From Qipengyuania huizhouensis (GTDB lineage Bacteria > Pseudomonadota > Alphaproteobacteria > Sphingomonadales > Sphingomonadaceae), in NCBI RefSeq assembly GCF_019711635.1, contig NZ_JAIGNT010000001.1, positions 310,001 through 374,000 on the forward strand: a stretch of DNA of 64,000 nucleotides, given 5' to 3'. Of the stretch, positions 53,377 to 62,800 are shown piece after piece. Below the pieces are notes generated by a model. It was not told the origin of the DNA and ran no database searches. It saw nothing but the letters and a program-made list of their open reading frames with translations. Each line of letters starts with the position of its first letter. The first letter of the stretch is position 1. Made by a program: the position numbers and the translations under genes.

Positions 53377-54743
53377 TGCGGCGCTCGCCCTTCCCGCTCC
53401 TCTCAGGGCTCATTCTTACCGGCTGCGCAACGGGCGCCGTCGAGGTGTCCGAGGCGGGCATCGACGCCCCGCTGCAATATGCCGCACAATTACCGCCTGC
53501 GGGCGTGGACGAAGTCTGGTGGACGGCGTTCTCGGACCCAGTCCTCGATGCGCTGATACGGCAGGGGCTCGAGGCGAACCTCGATATCGCCGCCGCGCGC
53601 GAGCGCGTGCGCGCCGCTGAAGCGTTGCTGAGGGCGGAGCGGGCCGACCGCCTGCCCGGCGTGGACGGGGCGGCCGATGCGGGCGTGGCGATCGACGATG
53701 ACGGCGCATCGCTCACTGCAGGCGCTGGACTCGTTGGATTATTCGATCCTGACTTCTCTGGTCGGCTGGCGGCGGAGATCCGAGCGGCGGCCGCCGATTA
53801 TGCCGAGGCGGATTACCTGCGCGCCGACCAGCAGCGCGTCATCGCAGCGGCGATCTCCTCGCAATATATCGAATATCGCCGCACTGGCGCGCAGCTCGAG
53901 CTGTTGGAGGAATCGACCGAGCTGCAGCAGCAGACGCTGCGTATCGTGACCCTGCGCTTCGAAGCCGGCCTGGCCGCGAACCTTGACGTGCGAAGAGCTG
54001 CCGCCGACCTGGCGCAGACCCGCGCACGTCTCGGCCTGATCGAGATCGCGCGGGCGGAGGCCGAGCATGCCCTCGCCGTGCTGCTCGGCGAAGCACCCGG
54101 AACGCTCGCCATCGCCTCGCCGCCGGGAGAAGCAACCATACCGGACTATGGCCTCGGCCCGCCGATCGGCACACCCGCCAATCTCCTGCGGCGACGCGGC
54201 GACATCCTTGCTGCGGAAGCGCGGCTCATGCGGGCCGCCGCGCAGGTCGGCATCGAACAGGCGGACTTGCGCCCCTCGCTGGTCGTGCCTTCATCGATCC
54301 TGCTGGGCGACGGAACCATCGACGGGTTGTTCTCATCCTTCCTCGCCACTGTCGGCGCCGCGCTCGACCTGCCGCTGTTCGACGGCGGACGGCGGCGTGC
54401 GGAAATTACTGCGGCACGGGCGGAACTCGACGCCAGCTTCGCCGAGTACCTACAAACCTTTCTTCTCGCGCTGGGCGGTGTGGAAAACGCGATGGTAGCC
54501 ATTCAGGCCTATCAGGAACGAGGAAAGTCACTGGGCGAAGCAATCGAGCAGAGTGAAACCGCTTTGGGCCAGTCAAACGCGCTTTATCGCGAGGGCCTGA
54601 CCTCGCTATTCGACGTACTCGACGCCCAGCGACAGTTGATCGCAAGCCGCCAATCGTTGATCGACAACCACGCTGACCTCGCACGCGCATTTATTGCCCT
54701 ACATGCGGCATCCGCAAGCGAGAATGGAAGCACTCAGGAATGA
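53373..54743 (+). CDS. Outer-membrane efflux channel (TolC/NodT family lipoprotein)
   Basis: A 456-residue outer-membrane factor. It has the lipobox LILTGC, an N-terminal DEVWWTAFSDPVLDALIRQGLEANLDI typical of the NodT group, two tandem repeats with long helices forming the periplasmic tunnel (ARERVRAAEALLRAERADRLP, TLRIVTLRFEAGLAANLDVRRAAADLAQ) and the closing LYREGLTSLFDVLDAQRQLIASRQ. It completes the tripartite pump; start overlaps the pump stop (ATGA). No local repressor gene is present upstream; an AraC-type gene lies 200 nt downstream. Confidence 0.92.
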   Translation: MMRRSPFPLLSGLILTGCATGAVEVSEAGIDAPLQYAAQLPPAGVDEVWWTAFSDPVLDALIRQGLEANLDIAAARERVRAAEALLRAERADRLPGVDGAADAGVAIDDDGASLTAGAGLVGLFDPDFSGRLAAEIRAAAADYAEADYLRADQQRVIAAAISSQYIEYRRTGAQLELLEESTELQQQTLRIVTLRFEAGLAANLDVRRAAADLAQTRARLGLIEIARAEAEHALAVLLGEAPGTLAIASPPGEATIPDYGLGPPIGTPANLLRRRGDILAAEARLMRAAAQVGIEQADLRPSLVVPSSILLGDGTIDGLFSSFLATVGAALDLPLFDGGRRRAEITAARAELDASFAEYLQTFLLALGGVENAMVAIQAYQERGKSLGEAIEQSETALGQSNALYREGLTSLFDVLDAQRQLIASRQSLIDNHADLARAFIALHAASASENGSTQE

Positions 54744-54835
54744 AAAGGCTATTGCTGAAAGTCTTCATGCTGCCAAAGCGCATGGAAGTCTCGTTGACGT
54801 AGACGAGTCTATCACTCGGGTCCGTTGGAAACATG

Positions 54836-54874
54836 ATCCGCGTGTCGGGGGTTCAAGTCCCTCCTCCGCTACCA
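54836..54874 (+). other. Isolated 3' end of a tRNA gene (possible attachment site)
   Basis: T-arm GGGGG TTCAAGT CCCTC (54847-54863), acceptor 3' strand CTCCGCT, discriminator A and CCA (54872-54874). No matching 5' half (it would start AGCGGAG) or proper D-arm is found upstream, so this is not a whole tRNA. Such 3' fragments are what integrases of genomic islands leave or recreate at attachment sites. It follows the efflux operon and lies 7 kb from the integrase remnant. Confidence 0.65.
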
Positions 54875-54947
54875 AGGTTTTGCACACCTTTCCTTAATTG
54901 CTCTCAATATGCATCTGGTTCAGACGCCATCAAATCCATCTCGGTAA

Positions 54948-55895
54948 TTGCCTGACATGATCGAAAGTGGTTCGCATTCTACTGGATTTAATCCGGCGGT
55001 TTTCAATTTGCCTGCAAACGTTGCGATGCGGTGGGAGTTACCTCACCCATCGCTTGCTCGATTCATCGGCGACTACTTCGTTTTCGATTCGGAAGGTGAA
55101 GAATTGATGGGAGCGCGTTCTCCCATCCTGCCAACGTGGCCTATGATCCGGTTCGTATTAGCGGAGCAGCCGATGACGATCGAAGCTCCTGGCGCTGTAT
55201 GGTCTCCGCTTCCCGAAGCTGGCTTTTACGGTAGTGCAAGTCGTATCATGGAACATACCTCGTATGGTGGCGTGACAGTCGGAGTAAATCTCACTCCTGC
55301 CGGCGTCGCGCGCCTATTGAACATTGACCTTTCGCAATATTGTGATCGGATGGTGCCACTGGATGAGGTGGCGCGCGACACCTGTCAGCCGCTGATCGTT
55401 GAATTGCGGGCATCCGATCAGGGGCCAGCGGTTAAGGCGATCCTTGATCGCTTCTTCCTCGAACGAATGGACACGCCATCCAGGGATGAGGAGAGGATCA
55501 TCCGGCTGAACCATTTGCTGTTGGATGAGCGCATACGGACGGCAAAGGAGCTTGCTCGTGAATTGGAGCTGCACTCACGGACTCTTCAAAGGCTTTCGCT
55601 AAAGCGGTTCGGGTATTCGCCTCAAACTTTGATTGCCCGCACCCGTTTTTTAAGGTCGCTAATCGCCGTAAAAGCGGCTGGAACAAAAGATGCTTATCGC
55701 GCTATCGATGAATCCTACACTGACGTGTCGCATTTCCTGCGTGACTGTGAGCGGTTCCTGGGCATGACCGCTCGCCGGTTTTTCAAGCTAGAAATGCCCT
55801 TTCTCGATGCTGTTTTGCGCGTTCGCAAAGCAACTCTCGACGTTGCGACACCAGGGCTTGGGCCTGCGACTTATAGAGTGCCTGAACGGCCGTAG
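54948..55895 (+). CDS. AraC-family transcriptional regulator
   Basis: A 315-residue protein. The C-terminal third is an AraC/XylS-type double helix-turn-helix (TAKELARELELHSRTLQRLSLKRFG, DAYRAIDESYTDVSHFLRDCERFLGMTARRF). The N-terminal 150 residues resemble the uncharacterised sensor domain common in this branch (HPSLARFIGDYFVFDSEG, SYGGVTVGVNLTPAGVARLLN). Target unknown; being the nearest regulator to the efflux operon does not prove control. Codon use is less GC-biased than that of core genes, in keeping with the accessory region. ATG 54957 is an alternative start. Confidence 0.85.
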   Translation: MPDMIESGSHSTGFNPAVFNLPANVAMRWELPHPSLARFIGDYFVFDSEGEELMGARSPILPTWPMIRFVLAEQPMTIEAPGAVWSPLPEAGFYGSASRIMEHTSYGGVTVGVNLTPAGVARLLNIDLSQYCDRMVPLDEVARDTCQPLIVELRASDQGPAVKAILDRFFLERMDTPSRDEERIIRLNHLLLDERIRTAKELARELELHSRTLQRLSLKRFGYSPQTLIARTRFLRSLIAVKAAGTKDAYRAIDESYTDVSHFLRDCERFLGMTARRFFKLEMPFLDAVLRVRKATLDVATPGLGPATYRVPERP

Positions 55896-56151
55896 GGGCC
55901 CGAGGGAGAGCTGGAAACCTTGTGTGGTCAGCCATGCTCTGCGGACTTTATCCTCTACCGAGCATTTGCTGTCCTACCAACCCCGAAGGATGCCGTGACA
56001 CGTTATATCTATGGCACCTTCCCATCGTTAAACGGCAAGGGGGTGGCCACATGGAGGCCTACCGCAGCCGCGAGCTCGCCATACCTTGGATCGACGCCCT
56101 AATGGCCGACCAGCCGGACGCCGACATGAGCGGTTTGACGAAGAGAAAGCC
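55896..56151. other. 256-nt gap with no supported gene
   Basis: Short frames only. One ends inside the kinase 3' end (56051-56155, reading MEAYRSRELAIPWIDALMAD..), with no ribosome site I trust and no family I recognise. No terminator seen. Confidence 0.3.
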
Positions 56152-58608
56152 CTAGACTTCGGAGGCACTTTCCAGTTGCTCGCAGACCTGCTTCAGGGCG
56201 GAAATCAGCTGGTCGAGCTCGAATGGCTTGTGCAAAATCGTAGCGTTTTCACCAGCAGCGTTCTTAATCGCTACCGTGTCGGCATAACCGCTCACGAAAA
56301 TAATCGGGAGATTGGGAAGGCGTGTTGCTATTTGTTCTGCAAGCACGGCTCCGTTCATATCCGGCATAGCAAAATCTAGCACTGCTACCTGCGGACTTTC
56401 CGCTTCAAGGATAGAGAGCGCCTCCTTCCCTTTGGAAGCTGCGGTGACAGTATGGCCTTGTTCCCTTAACCCTTCCGCCAAGACGGAGCGAAAATGATCG
56501 TCGTCATCCACCATTAAAATGCGCAGCGGCGGCAGCCTCATGATGTCCTCGTCAGGCGATACGCGATCGATGGCCCGCTTCGGTTTTTTGTTTGTGCAAG
56601 GCAGATAGACGCGCACCGACGTGCCAATGCCTACCTCGCTTTCTATACGGACGGTGCCTCCTGCCTGACGCGCACTTCCGTAAATCTGCGCAAGGCCGAG
56701 ACCAGTTCCCTTTCCTTGAGGCTTGGTGGTAAAGAACGGCTCCATTGCCCGCCGCAGAGTTTCCTGATCCATGCCAACGCCACTGTCTTGAACAGCCAGT
56801 TCGATATAGTCCCCGTCCGCAAGATCGGCTTCTCCGCAGAACGTGTGCCTACTGGTTGAAATAGTCAGTGTGCCGCCGTCAGGCATCGCGTCGCGCGCAT
56901 TGATTGCAAGGTTGAGGATCATCATCTCTACCTGGATCGCATCAGCGAGAACCGGAGCCGGATTAGGGTTTAGTTTCTTTTCCAGCTTAATTAACGGTCC
57001 CAGCGTGCGAGCAAGGAGATCCTCCATTTCTTCGAGAATGTCACACACAAACAGCGGACGCAGCTGTATTTTGTGTGAGCGCGAGAACGCCATGAGCTGG
57101 CCGGTCAGTTTGGCGCCACGTTCTGCGGCCTGCGCTCCGGCCTCGGCAAATTTCTGGACCCTCGAGGAATCATCTGGCTTGCGAAGGATAAGATTGAACG
57201 CACCGATGACGGACGCCAGCACATTGTTGAAGTCATGCGCCATCCCAGCAACTAGCTGGCCCACAGCTTCCATTTTTTGGCTCTGCAGCAAGGCTTCCTG
57301 CGCCTGATGCAAGTCGCGCGTGCGCTCGTTCACTCGCTCTTCGAGTGTTGCGTTAAGTTCTCGCAGCTGCTGTTCAACTTGGTCCCGCTCAATCACCAGC
57401 CGAGTGCGTTCTGCGAGTTCCTCCATGAACGCGATGTCTTCGCTATCCCATCGCCGCGGATCGCGATCATTTAGATAGACAATAGTGCGAAGTCGGCCAT
57501 CTCGGACGAAAGGGACTACCAATATTGCGCGCGTATCGACTTCTCGCGCCGTATCCCGCGTTCGCTCTTCGTCACTGATCTCCTCGTTCAGAATATCTTC
57601 GACTACGATCGTTTCGCCTGCCGCCAAAGCAGCGACAATTTTTTCGCCAAAGGCCGCAGCAGGATACCTTCCGAGCAGCGGCGGCACGGTGCCGTCAGTC
57701 CAGCAAACGTCGTAATCGAAGAAGTCTTCTACCGGGTCGAGCTGGCCATAGCCGGTGCGGGTGACACCAAAGTGGCTGCCCATGAGGGCTGCAATTTCGT
57801 CAAGCGCCGCGCCGCTGCCTTTCTCGCGAAGAATGTCCGCTATTTCGAGGCGCAAGGCGATGCGCGCCTCCCGGCGCTCATAGGTTTTAAATAGATGATC
57901 GAGACGAGCTGCGCCGAGGCCCATGAATAGCAGGAAGATCGCGAAAATGGCGACTATCGTTGCTAAACTTGTCTGGTCGATGCCGGCCTCCGCTACCGAA
58001 GAGCCCGCTATGGGCTGCACCAGAAAGATTGCAGCGCCCATGGCGGCATAGTGCATCCCGGCAATGGCAACCCCCATGGCGATCGATGCTGCCGCCCGAT
58101 GCCCGACATGATGCTCTCCAAAAGCCAGCCATACTGCGACCGTTGAAGCGATTATCGCAATAAGGGCCGAGTAGATCACCCAGAGCGGGTCATACTCGAC
58201 ATTGGCAGGCATCTGCATCGCTGCCATTCCCAGGTAGTGCATTGCAAGCACGCCGGTGCCCATCAACAGGCCAGCAAGGAGCAGCCGCCTGATTGAATGA
58301 GCGGCGGGAGCGGCGAGTGCCAGACCCGCACCTGTGAGTCCGATCGGAATGATGAAGGACACTGCCGTCAACCCTGGATCGTAATTGGTGCGCATGCCGG
58401 GGAGGCTAAATGCCAGCATAGCAATGAAATGCATGGACCAGATGCCGCCACCTAGCGCAAAGGCAGCGGTTATCAACCATATGGACCGGGCACGGCCTGC
58501 GGAAGTCGCCATCCGACGCGCGAGGCTGAGTCCAGTGAACGACGCGATTACCGCAATTAAAAGCGATATGCCAACAAGAACAGGATCATACACGCCGGTG
58601 ACTATCAT
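56152..58608 (-). CDS. MHYT-domain hybrid histidine kinase
   Basis: An 818-residue sensor. The N-terminal MHYT domain (about 7 membrane helices, residues 1-245) shows the repeated MHFIAM, MHYLGM and MHYAAM motifs thought to bind copper and sense O2, CO or NO. A GAF-like domain follows (about 270-420), then a coiled segment (ELNATLEERVNERTRDLHQAQEALLQSQ), HisKA (LVAGMAHDFNNVLASVIGAF), HATPase (GKGTGLGLAQIYGSARQAGG) and a C-terminal REC (VLDFAMPDMNG, ILHKPFELDQL). I chose the start MIVTGVYDP (58608), where MHYT proteins usually begin; ATG 58644 is possible. No cognate regulator is adjacent. Confidence 0.9.
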   Translation of the reverse strand: MIVTGVYDPVLVGISLLIAVIASFTGLSLARRMATSAGRARSIWLITAAFALGGGIWSMHFIAMLAFSLPGMRTNYDPGLTAVSFIIPIGLTGAGLALAAPAAHSIRRLLLAGLLMGTGVLAMHYLGMAAMQMPANVEYDPLWVIYSALIAIIASTVAVWLAFGEHHVGHRAAASIAMGVAIAGMHYAAMGAAIFLVQPIAGSSVAEAGIDQTSLATIVAIFAIFLLFMGLGAARLDHLFKTYERREARIALRLEIADILREKGSGAALDEIAALMGSHFGVTRTGYGQLDPVEDFFDYDVCWTDGTVPPLLGRYPAAAFGEKIVAALAAGETIVVEDILNEEISDEERTRDTAREVDTRAILVVPFVRDGRLRTIVYLNDRDPRRWDSEDIAFMEELAERTRLVIERDQVEQQLRELNATLEERVNERTRDLHQAQEALLQSQKMEAVGQLVAGMAHDFNNVLASVIGAFNLILRKPDDSSRVQKFAEAGAQAAERGAKLTGQLMAFSRSHKIQLRPLFVCDILEEMEDLLARTLGPLIKLEKKLNPNPAPVLADAIQVEMMILNLAINARDAMPDGGTLTISTSRHTFCGEADLADGDYIELAVQDSGVGMDQETLRRAMEPFFTTKPQGKGTGLGLAQIYGSARQAGGTVRIESEVGIGTSVRVYLPCTNKKPKRAIDRVSPDEDIMRLPPLRILMVDDDDHFRSVLAEGLREQGHTVTAASKGKEALSILEAESPQVAVLDFAMPDMNGAVLAEQIATRLPNLPIIFVSGYADTVAIKNAAGENATILHKPFELDQLISALKQVCEQLESASEV

Positions 58609-58644
58609 CGCAGAGCAATCGCATATGCGCTCGCCCGTGTCCAT

Positions 58645-58985
58645 TGATCACCGCTGCCGCACTATCAAACCGATGGTCTAGCTCTGCGTTGTAATTCTCA
58701 AATTCTTCACGCCATAACAACCAGCTAGACGTCGATGGGCCTGATAGAAAAAAGAAAGCGTCTGCAAAGTCGTGGCGGCATCGCAACTTAGCTAAGCGAC
58801 AGGTCTCGGAGGTTAATTTTCGGTTTCTCCATCTTCCCGCGCGGCACATTTTTGAACGGCATAAGATGAGCTTAACTCGAACCAGTAAGTTCATAGCTGC
58901 GATCAGCCGTATTTATCCTGTCAAGGACCGACCCGCTTGCGAGTTCTTGCCATCTCGGACGCATGCGAACGGCCCATTCTCACAT
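58645..58985. other. 341-nt gap upstream of the MHYT kinase
   Basis: No gene supported. It contains an inverted repeat GAAC-CAGTAA-GTTC at 58879-58892. As a transcript with a terminator ends at 59106 on the plus strand, a plus-strand promoter is expected somewhere in the last 150 nt, but no clear -35/-10 pair is seen. Confidence 0.35.
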
Positions 58986-59069
58986 ATGCCAAAGAGAAAG
59001 CGGAACCATACCCTTCGTGGATCGCTTTCTGCCTTGTGCGCCGTCGCAGACGCACAGCCGGAAGCGTGA
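58986..59069 (+). CDS. Possible 27-residue basic small protein
   Basis: ATG to TGA frame reading MPKRKRNHTLRGSLSALCAV, then ADAQPEA. Its stop codon forms part of the 5' arm of a strong terminator stem, so a short transcript ends right after it. No good ribosome binding site precedes the ATG, and no family is known to me. The transcript could equally be a small RNA. Confidence 0.3.
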   Translation: MPKRKRNHTLRGSLSALCAVADAQPEA

Positions 59070-59106
59070 AAAGACCCCCGTCCGGTCACGCTTCCGGCTT
59101 CTTTTT
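59057..59106 (+). terminator. Strong rho-independent terminator
   Basis: Perfect 13-bp stem GCCGGAAGCGTGA/TCACGCTTCCGGC, a 16-nt loop, then TTCTTTTTC. It is oriented to end a plus-strand transcript. On the minus strand the hairpin lies immediately after the stop of the 80-residue gene but lacks a T-run, so it would act weakly there. Confidence 0.85.
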
Positions 59107-59348
59107 CAGGGAGTGCCCTGGTCAAGCAGAGCCATGGCCGCTTGGGGAAACCGGCGAACAAAGTCGTCCTGAGATAGCAGGCAACCTTTCCTGAAGCTTA
59201 TTTGGGCAAGGTCGAGATCCTTAATCCATAAGCCTCCCTCCCAGACCCAGCCTTCATGGGTAATGCCATCGATTACTACTGGTCGCCCGTCGACCATATA
59301 GAAGTTCAGTATCGACTGATCACTAATGGAAGGATTCGCTTCGCTCAT
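59106..59348 (-). CDS. Hypothetical protein, 80 residues
   Basis: Reads MSEANPSISDQSILNFYMVD, GRPVVIDGITHEGWVWEGGL, WIKDLDLAQISFRKGCLLSQ and so on. Acidic, soluble, with no recognised family. The start is a guess: the longer frame to 59456 overlaps the next small gene upstream and runs against its sequence, while MSEAN gives a normal-looking N-terminus but has no clear Shine-Dalgarno. It lies just downstream of the 40-residue membrane protein gene on the same strand. Confidence 0.5.
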   Translation of the reverse strand: MSEANPSISDQSILNFYMVDGRPVVIDGITHEGWVWEGGLWIKDLDLAQISFRKGCLLSQDDFVRRFPQAAMALLDQGTP

Positions 59349-59424
59349 AAGGAGAAATTTGCCCCTAAGCCTTTCAATGCTATTAACGTCAGAAGTATAG
59401 CGTTCCCCTTCGCCTTGGCAGTGC

Positions 59425-59547
59425 TCAGAGAAGGGGGGCCAGTGCGATGAGGGCAATCAGCAGCAACGAGGTCGCGATTAGTAGCCTGTCCCGTCTAGCC
59501 GCGCGGTTGTCGTGTTCTTCGCCGTCATCCTCAAACCAGTGTTTCAT
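59425..59547 (-). CDS. Small single-helix membrane protein
   Basis: A 40-residue frame: acidic/basic N-terminus MKHWFEDDGEEHDNRAARRD followed by the helix LLIATSLLLIALIALAPLL and stop. A charged head plus one membrane helix is a typical small inner-membrane protein, which is the support for calling it. No family known to me. No clear ribosome site was found upstream (CTAG precedes ATG). It may be co-transcribed with the 80-residue gene below it. Confidence 0.5.
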   Translation of the reverse strand: MKHWFEDDGEEHDNRAARRDRLLIATSLLLIALIALAPLL

Positions 59548-59887
59548 CTAGATTGTCGTTTGTTCGTAATGTCGGTTGATCGCGCCGGTTTGTGAACATG
59601 AATCGGAACGATGGCAAATTTTTCCGGTGGATTCTTAGAGAGTTCAGCCGGAACAGGCCCTCCGGACTCACTTCCGCAGCGAGTGTTCCCCGAGACTAGA
59701 CGCATCTTTTTAAATCCATTAGCGGTCCTGCCGTGCGGCGGGTCGCCAACCCCATGGATTCGACCCCATGCCCCGCGTCTCATCGCACACCTGAATATTC
59801 CGCATTCCAATTGGCGCGACTGGCTCGTGCCAGGCGAGCATGCCAGTGTCGCGCATCACAGGTTCGACGTCGCCTGTTACGGACAAT
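59548..59887. other. 340-nt gap after dnaE2
   Basis: Frames run through it on both strands but none has a start, ribosome site or family resemblance. No terminator-like hairpin with T-run recognised. Minus-strand reading near 59720-59880 has protein-like composition (HEPVAPIGMRNIQVCDE..) and might be a remnant, but I cannot support a gene. Confidence 0.3.
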
Positions 59888-62800
59888 CTAGTGAAAGTCC
59901 CTGCTCTTTGGCAGCAAGCGAAGATCGCGTGGATGTGTCGCCTTTTGTGCAGCCAAAGTTCGCTGTTGCTGTCGCGGGGCGCAATCGGCATTCACGGCAT
60001 CCGGCAGGATAGCCACCCTGCGCTTGACCTCGCTCATGGTCCGAGCGGGCCGGCTGACTTCATCTGCGCGCGAAATCGTGGGCGACAGCAGATCGTCGCT
60101 CAATTCGGCGAGGCGCCAGGTCGCATCCTCCATCTTCGACACGATGACGTGGAGCACCTCGTCGTCCATTTCCAGTCTGCCGGCCACTTCCATCAGCCGC
60201 GCACCCATGATGACCTTGCGATATCGCTCCATCACATCCGGCCAGACGACGAGGTTCACGACCCCCGTTTCGTCCTCCAGCGTGATGAAACACACGCCCT
60301 TGGCGCTGCCGGGCCGCTGGCGGACGAGCACCACTCCCGAAACCTTCACCGTCGTGCGGAAATTTTTCCCCCTGAGGTCGGCATTGGCCGTGAACCCGCG
60401 TTCGCGAAGACCATCGCGCAGGAACTGCATCGGATGGGCCTTCAGGCTGAGTCGGGTGGTCTGGTAATCGGCAACCACGTGTTCCGACAAAGGCATTGGC
60501 GGCAGCAGGTGCTGGGTGCGCTCCGCCCCCTCGTCGCGTGCGGCGGCAGCTGCGAAGAGCGGCAAGTCCGTAACAGGCTTCAATGCACGGGCATCCCACA
60601 GGGCCTGTCGGCGATCGAGTCCCATCGAGCGAAACGCATCGGCAGCGGCGAGCCTTTCGATCACGAGGGGCGAGAGCTTCGCGCGCTCCTGCAATTCGGC
60701 GAGGCTCCGATAAGGGCCATATGACTCGCGCGCTGCAACCAGCCGGGCAGCGGCTGTCTCCTTCAACCCGTCGATCTGGCGTAAGCCCAGTCGCATGGGC
60801 GGCTGGGGATTGCCGTCGACAATGGCTTCCAAAATATTGTCCCACCCGCTCTGGTTGACATCGACAACGCGCACTTCGACCCCATGCTCCTGCGCATCAC
60901 GCACGATCTGTGCAGGTGCGTAAAAGCCCATCGGCTGCGAATTGAGCAATGCGCAGGCGAATACCGCCGGGTAATGGCATTTCATCCAGCTGGAGATGTA
61001 GACGAGATGCGCGAAGCTGGCTGCGTGGCTTTCGGGAAAACCGTATTCGCCGAAGCCGCGAATCTGGTTGAAACATCGTTCTGCAAATTCGGGATCGTAG
61101 CCGCGCGCGATCATCCGGCCGACCATCTTGTCCTGCAACTCGTCTACCATGCCGCGGGAACGGAAGGTCGCCATCGCTTTCCTCAACTGGTTCGCCTCGA
61201 TGCTGGAGAACTTTGCCGCGTCGAGCGCGATCTTCATCGCCTGCTCCTGGAAGATCGGCACTCCCAGCGTACGCTGGAGGATAGACGAGAGTTCGTCGGG
61301 CGGGCCGTGGGCCGATGACGGCCTGGGAATGATGACCGGCTCGTCGCCCCGGCGGCGCTTGAGGTAGGGGTGTACCATATCGCCCTGGATCGGGCCGGGC
61401 CGTACGATCGCGACCTCGATTACCAGATCGTAGAAGCGGCGCGGTTTCAGCCGCGGCAGCATGTTCATCTGTGCGCGGCTTTCGACCTGGAAAACACCGA
61501 GGCTGTCGCCTTTCACCAGCATGTCATAGACGCGCGGGTCTTCCCGAGGCGTGGTGGCAAGCGTCAGGTCCCGGCCGTGATGCACACGCAGCAGATCGAA
61601 GCCCTTTTGCAGGCAGGTCAGCATCCCGAGCGCAAGCACGTCGATCTTCAGTATGCCAAGCGCGTCGATGTCATCCTTGTCCCATTCAATGAAGCTGCGA
61701 TCCGGCATGGCACCATTGCCGATAGGCACAGTCTCGATCAGCGGACCCTGGGTGAGGATGAACCCGCCGACATGCTGCGAGAGATGGCGCGGCATGCCGA
61801 TCAGCTGTTCGGTCAGCTTGAGCACGCGTCGCAGGTGCGGGTCGGCCATGTCGAGCCCCGCTTCCTTTGTGTGCTTCTCTGCAATCTCCCGGCCATAACT
61901 GCCCCACACCGTGCGCGCGAGAGCGGAGGTCGTGTCGTCCGACAGGCCCATCACCTTGCCGACCTCGCGGATTGCCATGCGGGGACGGTAATGGATCACC
62001 GTCGCGCAGAGCCCGGCGCGATGGCGGCCATAGCGCTGGTAGATATACTGGATCACTTCCTCTCGACGCTCGTGCTCGAAATCCACGTCGATGTCGGGCG
62101 GCTCCTTGCGCTCTTCGGAAATGAAGCGGTCGAACAGCAGTTCGTGCTCGCCAGGATCGACGGCAGTAATACCGAGGCAATAGCAGACCGCGGAATTGGC
62201 CGCGCTGCCGCGCCCTTGGCACAGGATCGGCGGATCGCACCCACGCGCGAAATCCACGATGTCCTTGATGGTGAGGAAGTAGCGCGCGATGTCGAGCTTG
62301 CCGATCAGCTCCAGCTCGCGCACGATCAGCCGCTCGACCTTCTCCGGCACGCCATCGGGATAACGCCACTGCGCGCCCTGCCGCGTCAGTTCGGCCAGAT
62401 GTGCACCGGCTGTGCGATCCTTCGGAATGGGCTCGTCCGGGTATTCGTAGCGCAGTTCGTCGAGGCTGAAGGTGCAGGCATCGGCGACTTCGCGGGTGGC
62501 GGCAATGGCATGGGGCCAGTGCGCAAACAGACGGATCATTTCGGCAGGCGATTTCAGGTGCCGTTCGGCGTTGGCGTGGAGCAGCAGTCCCGCCTGCCCG
62601 ATTGTCGTCTTCTCCCTGATACAGGTCATCACGTCCTGCAAGGGTCGCCGCTCGCGCGCATGGTAATGCACATCATTGGTGGCGAGGATGGAAAGGCGGT
62701 TGGCCCTCGCGAGAAGATCGAGCCGGTTGATCCGCGCAATGTCATCGCCGCGATACAGAAAGGCGGTAGCGAGATGCCGCAGAGCGGGCAGGCGCGCGGC

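Noticed and set aside
54824..54874. Complete tRNA gene
   Set aside because: Only the T-arm and acceptor 3' strand are present; no D-arm or 5' acceptor strand can be paired.
54694..54897. 67-codon frame running through the tRNA fragment
   Set aside because: It begins inside the efflux channel gene in another frame and ends by reading through the tRNA piece; no ribosome site or family.
58879..58892. GAAC-N6-GTTC inverted repeat as an SOS box
   Set aside because: Spacing and orientation do not match the alphaproteobacterial LexA site, and no SOS gene follows it.
59611..60012. 133-codon plus-strand frame after dnaE2
   Set aside because: Half of it is antisense to dnaE2 and the rest has no coding evidence.
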